A stretch of 64,000 nt of DNA, from assembly GCF_900156625.1 (NCBI RefSeq), contig NZ_FTOB01000001.1:1072349-1136348 (forward strand), in the 5' to 3' direction. The notes below the pieces were generated by a model. The model saw only the letters and a list, made by a program, of their open reading frames with translations. It made no database searches and had not been told where the DNA came from. This document shows positions 18,569-27,428 of the stretch, piece after piece (positions within the stretch are counted from its first letter, which is position 1; every line of letters begins with the position of its first letter). This DNA comes from Zobellia uliginosa. Its GTDB lineage: Bacteria; Bacteroidota; Bacteroidia; Flavobacteriales; Flavobacteriaceae. The position numbers and the translations under genes are program-made.

Positions 18569-19426
18569 ATGAAGGCACTTTTTAAAACAGAAATAGGAAA
18601 GAGGGAAATATTGGATCTGTACGATCAAAAACTAGAGGAACTCAATATTGAGTTTACATATCTAAATATTGATACTGGATTTGGGAAAACCAATATAATT
18701 GCCACTGGTGAATCTACTAATCCACCAATTGTATTGATTCACGGTTCCAATGGTTGTGCGCCAATTGCGCTTGAAACCTATCCTAATTTAAGAAAGAACT
18801 TTAGGGTGTACGCCGTAGACGTTGTAGCGCAACCCAACAAAAGCGAGGATAAGTGGTTAAGTATGAAAGATGATTCATATGGGCGTTGGGTCAATGAAAT
18901 CATAAGTTCTTTAGGGCTTGAGAAGGTTACTCTTGTGGGGTTTTCTTTAGGCGGACTCATCATATTGAAAACGCTTGAGTTTGACGAGAGTAAAGTGAAG
19001 CAAGTGTATTTGGCCGCGCCAGCTTACATAGTTAATGGAAATCCGTTAAAAACATTGTTCAAGATTTTTATTCCCATGAAGCGTTTTATGAGAACCCAAA
19101 AGGTGAAATATATAGAGAAATTCCTAAAGGAACTTTTTACGGAACGAGACGAATTTGCCATGCGCTATTTGTCAAAAGTTTTTTTACATTTTAAAATGGA
19201 TTTTACACCGGTTCCTGTAATAAATAAAAGCCGAGCTAATTCAATACAAACTCCAATAACGCTATTTGCAGCTCAGGACGATATTCTGTTTCCCGGCATA
19301 AAAATGATAAAAAGAGCAAAGGAAATATTTCCTTCCTTAAAAAGCGCCCAAATATTTGAATATTCAAAACACGTTCAAAGTAAGGCACAAAACCAGATAA
19401 TAGAAAAAGCTATTTTGGCGGATTAA
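18569..19426 (+). CDS. Alpha/beta-hydrolase
   Basis: 285 residues with the alpha/beta-hydrolase fold: oxyanion region LIHGSNG (57-63), nucleophile elbow GFSLGG with Ser126, a probable acidic residue in FAAQDDILFPG, and a late His in SKHVQSK. No signal peptide is seen, so it should act in the cytoplasm. It follows the serine hydrolase gene closely. The substrate is unknown. Confidence 0.83.
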   Translation: MKALFKTEIGKREILDLYDQKLEELNIEFTYLNIDTGFGKTNIIATGESTNPPIVLIHGSNGCAPIALETYPNLRKNFRVYAVDVVAQPNKSEDKWLSMKDDSYGRWVNEIISSLGLEKVTLVGFSLGGLIILKTLEFDESKVKQVYLAAPAYIVNGNPLKTLFKIFIPMKRFMRTQKVKYIEKFLKELFTERDEFAMRYLSKVFLHFKMDFTPVPVINKSRANSIQTPITLFAAQDDILFPGIKMIKRAKEIFPSLKSAQIFEYSKHVQSKAQNQIIEKAILAD

Positions 19427-19436
19427 AACCTTTAAA

Positions 19437-19490
19437 ATGATAAGACTTATACTTATAATAATAGCCTTCGTTCTAACGGTTTATTTTTAA
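19437..19490 (+). pseudogene. Tiny hydrophobic reading frame, probably a relic
   Basis: Seventeen codons (MIRLILIIIAFVLTVYF) end in TAA-TAG, but the same phase then continues TKVDLFPKNLVIP before another stop. It looks like a small single-span membrane peptide gene with premature stops. It could be a real 17-residue peptide; the support is weak. Confidence 0.25.
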
Positions 19491-19631
19491 TAGACCAAGG
19501 TAGATTTATTCCCTAAAAACCTAGTAATCCCATAGTTATACTGTATTGTTAAAAAAATGATAATATTTCATTATTTGTAAGAATTTATTTATTAACATTG
19601 TAATTGTTATAACTAATTAAATTTTAATAAA

Positions 19632-20522
19632 ATGAAAAATTTAAATCGGAAAGTAGCCTATATATTAGGGGTTACGTTTTTTTCAGTGTTACAATCTTGT
19701 ACTAAAGACACCGACGTTGCAGGTGTAGGAATTGCGGAAGAATCTGTTTTGGCAATTTCAGATGCTTTTCCAGAAGAACTGCATAATTGTGGGTATGTAG
19801 ATGGTTATTGGAGCAGCACGGCTTTTTTATCTAGCACTATTGGTACTGCATCGGAAACTAACTTTATGCAAACCCAGAATTCTAAGATAGCATCTGTTTG
19901 GGGAAGACCAGCTGTGCCTTTATCTTTTGTAAAAGACAACGTTAATCCAAATTCTACGTACAATGCTATATCTTATGGTAGTGGTAAAATTTATTTCGGT
20001 GAGGCTATTTATAATGCAGCAAAGGCACAAGGGCAAATTGCTAATGTTATGATTTTAGCACATGAATTTGCACACCAATTACAATTTACTTACGGTTATC
20101 CTTCTAAAAATGAAAGCACGGCAAGAGCTGCGGAGTTGGAAGCAGATGGTATGGCTGGATATTACCTAAGAAGACCGAATGGGTACAATAAAACCAGTTT
20201 TTCCGAGATTGCGGCGGCTTATGAGTTTGCTGAATCTATAGGTGATAATAATACATCTAGCCCAGGACACCATGGTCGTAGCTACCAGAGACGTTCTGCG
20301 GTGAGGTTAGGGTTTCTTTTAGGGGCATATGACCTTGATGCCGCTAGTTTTGATTACAACTTTTTCTACTACTATAATGGCGTATTGAATGGCTCTTACA
20401 AGCAAGAGAAATCAGAATATTTTAATCCGGAAATGGACAAATACATTCGTTCTTATACTAAGGAGTTAGAAAGAATTAAGAATGGTGAAATGACGGATGA
20501 AGAGTATTTTCAGTTAGATTAG
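19632..20522 (+). CDS. Zinc-metallopeptidase-like lipoprotein
   Basis: 296 residues with a lipoprotein signal (FFSVLQSC, Cys23). HEFAH at 144-148 is a zinc-binding HExxH motif, and ELEAD at 168-172 lies where the third zinc ligand of neutral zinc metallopeptidases of the YpfJ type is found (ELxAD). The short chain and surface anchoring suggest an exported peptidase; its target is unknown. An AT-rich leader of about 140 bp precedes it, and a hairpin follows. Confidence 0.75.
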   Translation: MKNLNRKVAYILGVTFFSVLQSCTKDTDVAGVGIAEESVLAISDAFPEELHNCGYVDGYWSSTAFLSSTIGTASETNFMQTQNSKIASVWGRPAVPLSFVKDNVNPNSTYNAISYGSGKIYFGEAIYNAAKAQGQIANVMILAHEFAHQLQFTYGYPSKNESTARAAELEADGMAGYYLRRPNGYNKTSFSEIAAAYEFAESIGDNNTSSPGHHGRSYQRRSAVRLGFLLGAYDLDAASFDYNFFYYYNGVLNGSYKQEKSEYFNPEMDKYIRSYTKELERIKNGEMTDEEYFQLD

Positions 20523-20574
20523 ACACTATCCCAATAAGTCTGTAAGTTAAAAATAACGGGGAGACTTTAAACTG

Positions 20575-20624
20575 AACTCTGTCTGAATAAAATTAATGAT
20601 TATATTCTTTTTTCAGACAGAGTT
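20575..20624. terminator. Bidirectional hairpin between convergent genes
   Basis: AACTCTGTCTGA (20575-20586) is perfectly complementary to TCAGACAGAGTT (20613-20624), with a T-rich loop. It lies between the convergent zinc-peptidase and GH16 genes and may terminate both. Confidence 0.55.
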
Positions 20625-20685
20625 TAATTTACACCCTTATGATAAGGTAGTAAAGACACTTACTTTAGATAACCTTTGCCAACAA

Positions 20686-21567
20686 TTAATTCTTTGAATC
20701 AACCAATTGCCATGACCTTACCCAATTGTATGTTGTAGTTCTATCCTCTTTTGAACCGGTCATGCCACCGTCTTTGGGTACTGGATTCCAATCATAGGTC
20801 TCAACGACCATTCGTAAATACATTTCAATATCAAAATCGGCCGGGGGCGTTACTTTAGATTGCATTTTGCCGTCCAAGAAAAATATAATTTCATCCTTAG
20901 ATTTCCACCAAACGCCATAAACATGGAAATCTTCGTATGCTTTTCCTCCTAACTCCGCTTTGCCTTTGTTCGATCCTTTTTCGTATTCACATCCTTCGGG
21001 AATATTTCTACTATGGGTATTCGAGTTCATGGTTTGGTCAAAGTATTTCATCCAGTCGGCATCATTTGTTATTTGTCCAACAGATTCCTGAATGTCCAAT
21101 TCCGTTGTTCTTTTGTCGCATCTTGATCGGTCTTTACCTTCATTAATTAACCAAAATGTAGAGGACATAAAGGTTTTGTTGGCTTTCATTTCGCACTCAT
21201 AATAGCCATAGGTCATACCATTTCTTGAGCCAACGTAACCACCCCCGTGCGTATAGGTCTTATTGTTTTTGACTATAGGTTCTGGCAGCATAGTTGTAGT
21301 TATTTGTAAACTTCCGTTATTTAAGGAAATATTTTCTGCAAGAAACAATCCCGGAGCGCGACCTATCCATCCTTGTCCCGAAATCTGCCATTTTTTTTCA
21401 TCTATCTTTTTCCCTTCAAACTCATCGGACATGTTTTCAATTAATTTCCATTCCTGATGAGGTTGCTTTGGGTCTTCTCCAGGCTTAAAATGTGGGGCTT
21501 CCTGAGCGAATGTAATACTTGTGATCAGTAGGGTAATTGTTGTTAGGAGTTGGTTGGAAAGCTTCAT
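20686..21567 (-). CDS. GH16 family agarase/porphyranase-like glycoside hydrolase
   Basis: 293 residues with a Sec signal peptide (LLITSITFAQ), a single catalytic domain and no sorting tail. The GH16 active-site strand reads TELDIQESVGQ, giving nucleophile Glu156, Asp158 and acid/base Glu161. The surrounding text (IGRAPGLFLAENISLNNGSLQITT, MSSTFWLINEGKDRSRCDKR) is closer to the red-algal galactan branch (beta-agarases, porphyranases) than to laminarinases, which carry WPACGEIDIME. It would cut sulfated or neutral galactans outside the cell. The exact substrate cannot be fixed. It stands alone on the minus strand. Confidence 0.82.
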   Translation of the reverse strand: MKLSNQLLTTITLLITSITFAQEAPHFKPGEDPKQPHQEWKLIENMSDEFEGKKIDEKKWQISGQGWIGRAPGLFLAENISLNNGSLQITTTMLPEPIVKNNKTYTHGGGYVGSRNGMTYGYYECEMKANKTFMSSTFWLINEGKDRSRCDKRTTELDIQESVGQITNDADWMKYFDQTMNSNTHSRNIPEGCEYEKGSNKGKAELGGKAYEDFHVYGVWWKSKDEIIFFLDGKMQSKVTPPADFDIEMYLRMVVETYDWNPVPKDGGMTGSKEDRTTTYNWVRSWQLVDSKN

Positions 21568-21920
21568 TTTCGTAGATGTAAATTTTTAGTTTGTTAAAAT
21601 TTTGCCTTGTATTGGTTTGATATAGTTGTTATGGAATATATAAAGGGTAAGAAAACATATCATTTGATTTAATTGCATTTCGCACGATTTTAGAATCGAA
21701 ATTAAAGGTGTAATAACAATCGGCGAATTAATCAATGACACCCTAATTACCTTTTTCATAGGAATTGCAATTTATGAATATCTAGATTCTTTCGTCATGT
21801 ATAACTCGTAGAACTGTAAGAGATACTGTAACTTTAACGGTAAAATATTAAAATTACTGTCGTAGTAAAGGAAATTATCAAACACAAAAAACAAGCGAGA
21901 AATAGATGGCCTTTTTTTTT

Positions 21921-21946
21921 AGTAGCACGGACTGGACTCGGACCTG
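21921..21946 (-). repeat. Degenerate tRNA 3'-end relic (left copy)
   Basis: On the minus strand it reads GGTCCGAGTCCAGTCC then GTGCTACTA, a T-arm and acceptor-like 3' end. Its first 20 plus-strand bases match 35957-35976 at 18 of 20 positions, and the flanks (ATAGATGGCC..., versus ATAAATGGCTTC...) are also alike. The rest of the tRNA is absent. Both copies are in the same orientation, as expected for direct repeats left by integration at a tRNA 3' end. Confidence 0.55.
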
Positions 21947-22211
21947 ACCCCTCCCCCTATTTAAACAAACAGATTAAAGTTGGAAAGATCGGAGCGAATA
22001 AATGTTCAAGTTTAAACCACTATTTGTTTTTTAAGGCTAAAGAATCCCATAATCTTAAAAAGGGTACTCTTGTAGATTGCCAATGTGATTTCCTGTTTTT
22101 CGATATCCTAAAATTTTAATAAAAACGGCATCATTCAATCCGTGAAAATACGTTTTGAAGGAGTTTCGGTGTATATATCCTAAGAAAGGAACCACAAAAA
22201 CATCGAAAATA

Positions 22212-22230
22212 CCTGCACAACACCTGCACA
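22212..22230. repeat. Tandem 9-bp direct repeat
   Basis: CCTGCACAA occurs twice, separated by two bases (CA), so the unit is effectively 11 bp. Position near the tRNA relic would suit arm-type recombinase sites of a past integrative element, but there is no recombinase gene here. Confidence 0.35.
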
Positions 22231-22343
22231 AAATCAATCGGAGCGCTATTTTTTCGGAAAAAACCTTACTGTTTTTAGAATATTGAAAATCTATCTAATC
22301 GTATAGTATATGGGGTGTTTTACTATCAATTTATCAGTAAAAA

Positions 22344-22379
22344 GGTATTTTTTTGCTTTGTATGTTTTTTGTTGATATT
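22344..22379 (+). promoter_or_regulatory. Shared upstream element before GH18 gene
   Basis: The block GGTATTT...GCTTTGTATGTTTT, then TTGTTGATATT, closely matches 24470-24502 upstream of the laminarinase. TATGTTTT resembles the TAnnTTTG -7 box of Bacteroidota. It lies about 220 bp before the GH18 start. Role as a common promoter or operator is inferred. Confidence 0.35.
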
Positions 22380-22582
22380 CTTTCCTCTCTTCAAAGGAAG
22401 CAACGATAATATATTTGCGGCTCATTATAATTTCAATTATGGAGCCATCTTATGTAACAAACTCTCCTGTACTTAAAAAAGTACAAGGCCCTCCTTAGTT
22501 TAGGTGCGTATATTTTTTATTCCTCAATTTTTTACATGTTTAACTCAGGGACTTTTATAAGAGTCTCTCAAACTTATTGATT

Positions 22583-24190
22583 ATGAATTCACTAAAAAAG
22601 ATTATTGGGTCTCTTTTCTTGATTCCCTTTTTGTTTTCGTCCTGTTCCAAGGAAATCGCTTCCGAGGAACAAAGTTTAGATCCGGAACCGATAACCCCGG
22701 TTGCGGCACAGGCCTCATCTGTAGATAAGCCCATTGTTTTGGGGTATTTCCCGTCTTGGTCCGAAACTTGGGCGGCTTCCGGGCAACCTTCGAAGTTAAG
22801 AGATCTTCCGGGGCATATTACTCATGTTTTTCTAGCCTTTGCCAAACCAAATTTGAGATACCAAAAGGGTTCTATGTCACTCTCTGGTACAGGTATACAG
22901 ACACCTTATGACGGTGAGGCCCTCAAAGAGACCGTTTCTATCCTAAAGGCTAGGGGCACCAATGTCATCCTTTCCATCGGTGGGGAAACCTATTGGGGGT
23001 CTCAAGCGGCCTACGACATCGATTACCAACAGATTAAGGATTTTGTCGATGACATGGGCTTTCAAGGTATCGATTGGGACTATGAGCCCAGGGGGAGTTT
23101 CGCGACCATCGGTGATCCGGAAAACGTACAACACTTTATTGATTTTTTCAACAAATCAAGAGCCATCATGCCTAAGGGCGAATACCTTTTGGCCTGTGCT
23201 CCTGCAGGTGTAGGGGCCTTGGGAGGTCTAAACAATGACGACCCTGCTTCTCCCTATGCCTACAGTAAGCGAAATTCCGTAACCGGGGAATCGGACGACA
23301 AACTCTATAAGGCCACGGAGCCCAATGAGGCCATCAGTCTTTTTGGCTTCGGTGCTACCGGACATTTTATTCCCGTTATGAAAGCGGTGGGCGATAAAAT
23401 CGACCTTGTGGCCTATCAGGGCTACAACACCGGGGCGGCTAGTAATCGTAAGATCATGTATGACGCATACAAACACTATGCGGATCAGTACGGCTTCAAC
23501 ATAGCGGCGGGTACCCATTATCCCAATGAGCCTTGGGGCCCACATTACACTTATGACTATCAAACAATTGCCGACCTGTCGGAGCATATCGCGGCCAAAA
23601 GCCAAAATGACGGTCTAATGATCTGGCAATTGCTGTTGGGCAATGGCAACACCTCGTCCTATGGCTATTTGCATGTAGGCAGCCAAATATTGAACGGTGT
23701 TTCTAGGTCGACCGCCATAGCCAATGCTGAAAATTATCCCGATGGTGGTAATGGAAACCCAAATCCGGATCCAGACCCAGATCCAAATCCAGACCCAGAT
23801 CCAAATCCAGATCCAGATCCGAACGATGGCACGGATTGCGATTCGGCTGCGGCATGGAGCGCTACTGCGACCTATACTGGAGGTATGTACAGTACCTACG
23901 AAAATTCACTTTATCGAGCCAAATGGTGGACACTGGGCGACCTGCCTACTAGTGGTGGCGTATGGGAATTTATCGGCAGTTGTTCTGGTGATGAGGGTGG
24001 TAATAATGGTAACGATGGGGGCGATTGCTCATCTATTGCCCAATGGAGTGCATCAGCCGCCTATCTCGGTAATGCGGAAGTAGTTTACAGCGGAACCGTA
24101 TATAAGGCGAAGTGGTGGACCAGTGGAGATGTACCTTCTGAAAGCACTGGTGACGGTCAGCCTTGGGAGGTGGTACGGTCTTGTAATTAA
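22583..24190 (+). CDS. GH18 chitinase-like lipoprotein with two chitin-binding modules
   Basis: 535 residues from the ATG at 22583; a TTG two codons upstream is less likely. Lipoprotein signal (LFLIPFLFSSC). The GH18 barrel (about 50-385) shows ILSIGGE and the catalytic motif GIDWDYE; Glu170, counted from the TTG, is the proton donor. A repetitive Asp/Pro/Asn linker (PNPDPDPDPN type) leads to two small C-terminal modules, each with an AxWSAxxxY...YRAKWWT...W core like CBM5/12 chitin-binding domains. The enzyme would sit on the outer membrane and cleave chitin or related GlcNAc polymers. No SusC/SusD is adjacent. Confidence 0.88.
   Translation: MNSLKKIIGSLFLIPFLFSSCSKEIASEEQSLDPEPITPVAAQASSVDKPIVLGYFPSWSETWAASGQPSKLRDLPGHITHVFLAFAKPNLRYQKGSMSLSGTGIQTPYDGEALKETVSILKARGTNVILSIGGETYWGSQAAYDIDYQQIKDFVDDMGFQGIDWDYEPRGSFATIGDPENVQHFIDFFNKSRAIMPKGEYLLACAPAGVGALGGLNNDDPASPYAYSKRNSVTGESDDKLYKATEPNEAISLFGFGATGHFIPVMKAVGDKIDLVAYQGYNTGAASNRKIMYDAYKHYADQYGFNIAAGTHYPNEPWGPHYTYDYQTIADLSEHIAAKSQNDGLMIWQLLLGNGNTSSYGYLHVGSQILNGVSRSTAIANAENYPDGGNGNPNPDPDPDPNPDPDPNPDPDPNDGTDCDSAAAWSATATYTGGMYSTYENSLYRAKWWTLGDLPTSGGVWEFIGSCSGDEGGNNGNDGGDCSSIAQWSASAAYLGNAEVVYSGTVYKAKWWTSGDVPSESTGDGQPWEVVRSCN
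23755..23827 (+). repeat. Asp-Pro-Asn linker repeat
   Basis: Near-tandem 6-bp units (GATCCA/GACCCA/AATCCA) encode the proline-aspartate linker of the chitinase. It is a coding repeat prone to length change. Confidence 0.8.
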
Positions 24191-24290
24191 ACCCATATCT
24201 CCTATGTTGTTTATGACAGGCCCATGTCAATTATTCAACATGCTTCAAACTTAAATAGTATAGTCTTAACCTACTAGAATGCGATTGATT

Positions 24291-24321
24291 AGGGACGATA
24301 GTGATATCGTCCCTTTTTTTT
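24291..24321 (+). terminator. Rho-independent terminator after chitinase
   Basis: AGGGACGATA (24291-24300) and TATCGTCCCT (24305-24314) form a perfect 10-bp stem with a GTGA loop, followed by eight T. Confidence 0.88.
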
Positions 24322-24469
24322 CAACAAATCATATAAACATCAACCATACGGCATCAATATGTTTTTGGTTTAGATCGATAAAATTCCAATAGTCAAGTAT
24401 TTCTACGGAACATCGGGATGTCCGTCAAATCGGGTAATCCCACCTAGGGAATTTTTAAAAGCAGGGCCA

Positions 24470-24502
24470 GGTATTTGGCTTGTATGTTTTCTGTTGATGT
24501 CA
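24470..24502 (+). promoter_or_regulatory. Shared upstream element before GH16 laminarinase
   Basis: GGTATTT-GGCTTGTATGTTTT then CTGTTGATGTC, matching 22344-22379 upstream of the chitinase. It lies about 115 bp before the start codon. Function is inferred from the repeat only. Confidence 0.35.
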
Positions 24503-24596
24503 TTCTTAATCATTTACAAAAAATTAAAAATACTTTGGCAGTTAGATTAAATCACGAAAGGTGGAAAATTTTTAAAGGAAACTAAAAATTAATAAA

Positions 24597-27428
24597 ATGA
24601 AAAATTGTTACACAAAGAAGGAATTTAGGAAGGGGCAAAAGGGAATAGGAACACCGATGTATTTAAAGTCAATCTTATTGGTGTTGATTGGTTCCGTTTT
24701 GTTCCTGTCAAATGTTCAAGCTCAGGTAGGCCAAGTTTTATGGGAAGATAATTTCGATACGTTTGACGAAAGTTTGTGGACTCCCGACATAGGCGATGGC
24801 TGCGCACAGGGTATCTGTGGTTGGGGAAATCAAGAACTTCAGTCGTACGAATCCGATAATATATATATAGAAGACGTGCCTGGCGAACCGGGGAACAAGG
24901 CCCTGGTACTCGAGGCCAAAAGGGAGAATTCTGGCAGCAAGTCGTTTACTTCAGGAAAAGTCACCACCAATAAGAAGGTAGCTATACATTACGGTCTTAT
25001 CGAGGTCAGGGTGCGGGTGCCAGACCTACAGACCGGTCTATGGCCGGCTGTATGGCTCTTGGGAACTTCTAATCTGGTATGGCCCGCTAAAGGGGAAATC
25101 GATATGATGGAAATGGGCTTTAACCAAGAAGAGCGAACCCGGCAACTGGAACCTAATTCTACGGTCAACACCTACACGGGTGCCAATGCCTTTTTTCCAA
25201 TACCCGATAACGGAGGGGTGGGAAACATCGCTTATGAAGTCGATTATAATACGCCCTATGTGGCCGACCGACCGCTAAACGATCGTTTTGTTACCTACAA
25301 GCTCTATTGGGAGCCTACGTCCCTGCGCTTTGTGGTTGAGGATGAAGGAACGGAGTACGATTTGTATGCCGGACCGCTACCCCTGGATCCCGAAGGCGAT
25401 ACTGCTGTTTTTACACGTCCTTTTTATATGTTGCTGAACTTGGCGGTAGGCGGTAGCTTAACGGGTGTTACGGATCCTAACGGTATCAATGCGCCCCTGC
25501 CTGGTAAAATGATGGTGGACTATGTGCGTGTTTCTGAATATAACGGACATGGAAGCGTAGAATTTGGTGATGGCAGTGACGATCTAGTGGCCGAATCGGG
25601 CAACTTTGGCGTGTTCACTGAAAACACCCCAGTGGCGAATAGACTGAATTTTGGCAGTGATGCCGATATCTTCGTTTTTTCTGAGACCTTTGCCGAAGGT
25701 TCTGAAGCGCCTTACGAGGGCGAGGAGGTCATCAGTTGGGAAACTCCCTCATCCAATACTTGGTTCGGTGCCGGAATTACCAGTCTGTTCGGTAAAAATA
25801 TGTCCAATTATGTCGAGGAGGGCACCATGAAGTTCAAGATCAAGATTCCCGCCGACGTATCCTTCCGTATCGGTATCACCGATAATTTTACCAATGAAAA
25901 ATATATCACTTTTCCAGCGGGCGAGACCAAATATGGTCTGGTAAGGAACGGTGAATGGGGGCAAGTAGAGATTCCCCTTTCTGATTATGAGGGCTTGTTG
26001 GCTTTTCAAAACTTATCCTATTTGTTCATATTCTCCAGTGACCCCGAGAATCTACCATCCTCGCCCTTCAAGGTGGCCATCGATGATATTGTCTGGGAAG
26101 ATGGAAGTGGTGCGATAGGTTGTCAACCTTCGGATATCATCGCCTCTGCCAATGTAAATGGTGATGCGACCTCTCAAACGAATTTGACCGTTGGTAGGGG
26201 AGATAGCGTGAGCTTAACTCCGGAACCCTTGGAAGGTACTTGGAACTGGTCCGGTCCCAACAATTTTTCATCGAACCAAAGACAGGTCGATCTCCTTGCT
26301 GTCGAGGAGGGTGATGGGGGTAGTTATACGGGAACCTACACCAACGGTTGTGGCGCCGAGACGACTATTACCTATCGTATTACCATCGATTCCGTTACCT
26401 TACCGGAGCCACCGGTCGGAGTGATCAAATCTTGGACCAGTGTCAGCAAGGCGGGGAATGTTATTAGACATCTTGATGGTCGGGCTGGAATTGCCGATGA
26501 TGTCGTGCCCGTTGAAGCGGGACAATGGAATATGGTAGCGGGACTTGCCGGTAGCGGCGTATCGTTTCAATCCGTTGATTTTCCGAACAAATACCTAAGG
26601 CATCGGGGTGGAGAGGTTTGGTTAGATGATGTTGAAGATAACACTATGTACAGAGAGGATGCTACCTTTTTTGAACGGGAAGGATTGGCCGACATCTCGG
26701 CGACCTCGTTCGAATCCTTCAACTATCCCGGATATTATCTGCTGCACAGAAATTCTCTATTGTACATCGATACCGTGGATACTGATTCGGCAAGAAATGA
26801 TGCGACCTTTACGGAGAATGGCGAACAGGATAATGATGGTGACGGCAGCTGTTCTCAGCTTGCGCCCAATAACGATTACACCGTCAAGATAACCGAAAAT
26901 AGTGAGGGAAGCTTTCTGACTTTTGTACCTGAAAAACCGGGTATCGGAGATAGCGTGGCCATTCTGTACTATGGTACGGTCGAAAACGGAATTTTTCCCG
27001 GTTATAACGTGATGCCCAATGAACCGAAGGCCATTAATGTCGAGCTTGGGCAGACCGTCTATTTCTACTACACCTACAACGTTCCCGAGGGTGGGGAGCA
27101 CAATACATCGGCGAACCGACATAGTTTCGAGGTCGGCAGTTGTGCCGCTGCCGCTGCCGTACAATTCAATGCTTCGGTGTTTGGTTCGGAAGCCCCCGAT
27201 TGCTTTGTCTATCCGAACCCTGTTCAAGATAGGTTACAGGTGAATATAGACCGTACGACCGATTATCATACGGCCATTCTAGTAAACGGATTGGGACAGG
27301 AATTGGACAGGAAGGACATCAAAAACGGGGAAAGTCCTGTTTTTGAAATGGCCAGTCTGCCTAGAGGTATTTACTTTATTCGGATGATAGCGGCCGATAG
27401 GACAGAAACCGTTAAAGTGATCAAATAG
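24597..27428 (+). CDS. Secreted multidomain GH16 beta-glucanase (laminarinase-like) with CBM42-like module
   Basis: 943 residues. The ATG at 24597 gives a charged leader before the signal core (LKSILLVLIGSVLFLSNVQAQ); an ATG at 24657 would give a more usual signal peptide. The GH16 domain (about 45-315) has GLWPAVWLLG and GEIDMMEMG, with nucleophile Glu167, Asp169 and acid/base Glu172, typical of beta-1,3-glucanases. Next come a galactose-binding-like region (about 365-505), an Ig/PKD-like segment, an AbfB/CBM42-like beta-trefoil (about 605-735; FPNKYLRHRGGEVWL, YPGYYLLHRNSLLYID), a small CBM56-like domain (about 755-845) and a type IX sorting tail (YPNPVQDRLQV ... VKVIK). It would be secreted to attack laminarin or mixed-linkage glucan. 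The accessory assignments are less sure than the catalytic one. Confidence 0.85.
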   Translation: MKNCYTKKEFRKGQKGIGTPMYLKSILLVLIGSVLFLSNVQAQVGQVLWEDNFDTFDESLWTPDIGDGCAQGICGWGNQELQSYESDNIYIEDVPGEPGNKALVLEAKRENSGSKSFTSGKVTTNKKVAIHYGLIEVRVRVPDLQTGLWPAVWLLGTSNLVWPAKGEIDMMEMGFNQEERTRQLEPNSTVNTYTGANAFFPIPDNGGVGNIAYEVDYNTPYVADRPLNDRFVTYKLYWEPTSLRFVVEDEGTEYDLYAGPLPLDPEGDTAVFTRPFYMLLNLAVGGSLTGVTDPNGINAPLPGKMMVDYVRVSEYNGHGSVEFGDGSDDLVAESGNFGVFTENTPVANRLNFGSDADIFVFSETFAEGSEAPYEGEEVISWETPSSNTWFGAGITSLFGKNMSNYVEEGTMKFKIKIPADVSFRIGITDNFTNEKYITFPAGETKYGLVRNGEWGQVEIPLSDYEGLLAFQNLSYLFIFSSDPENLPSSPFKVAIDDIVWEDGSGAIGCQPSDIIASANVNGDATSQTNLTVGRGDSVSLTPEPLEGTWNWSGPNNFSSNQRQVDLLAVEEGDGGSYTGTYTNGCGAETTITYRITIDSVTLPEPPVGVIKSWTSVSKAGNVIRHLDGRAGIADDVVPVEAGQWNMVAGLAGSGVSFQSVDFPNKYLRHRGGEVWLDDVEDNTMYREDATFFEREGLADISATSFESFNYPGYYLLHRNSLLYIDTVDTDSARNDATFTENGEQDNDGDGSCSQLAPNNDYTVKITENSEGSFLTFVPEKPGIGDSVAILYYGTVENGIFPGYNVMPNEPKAINVELGQTVYFYYTYNVPEGGEHNTSANRHSFEVGSCAAAAAVQFNASVFGSEAPDCFVYPNPVQDRLQVNIDRTTDYHTAILVNGLGQELDRKDIKNGESPVFEMASLPRGIYFIRMIAADRTETVKVIK

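Larger units (their letters stand above)
21568..22582. other. Non-coding region with tRNA relic and tandem repeat
   Basis: About 1 kb with no credible intact gene. It contains a degenerate tRNA 3' end (21921-21946), a tandem CCTGCACAA repeat (22212-22230), a short minus-strand frame (22055-22237) without family features, and a promoter-like block shared with the laminarinase upstream region (22344-22379). Confidence 0.5.
24191..24596. other. Intergenic region between chitinase and laminarinase
   Basis: No gene. It contains the terminator at 24291-24321 and the shared upstream element at 24470-24502. Confidence 0.5.

Noticed and set aside
22055..22237. Minus-strand 60-codon frame as an integrase fragment
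   Set aside because: Its position near a tRNA relic invited this, but no tyrosine-recombinase motif (R...HxxR...Y) is visible.
23755..23827. CRISPR-like short repeat array
   Set aside because: The repeats are in frame within the chitinase and encode an Asp-Pro-Asn linker; there are no spacers or cas genes.
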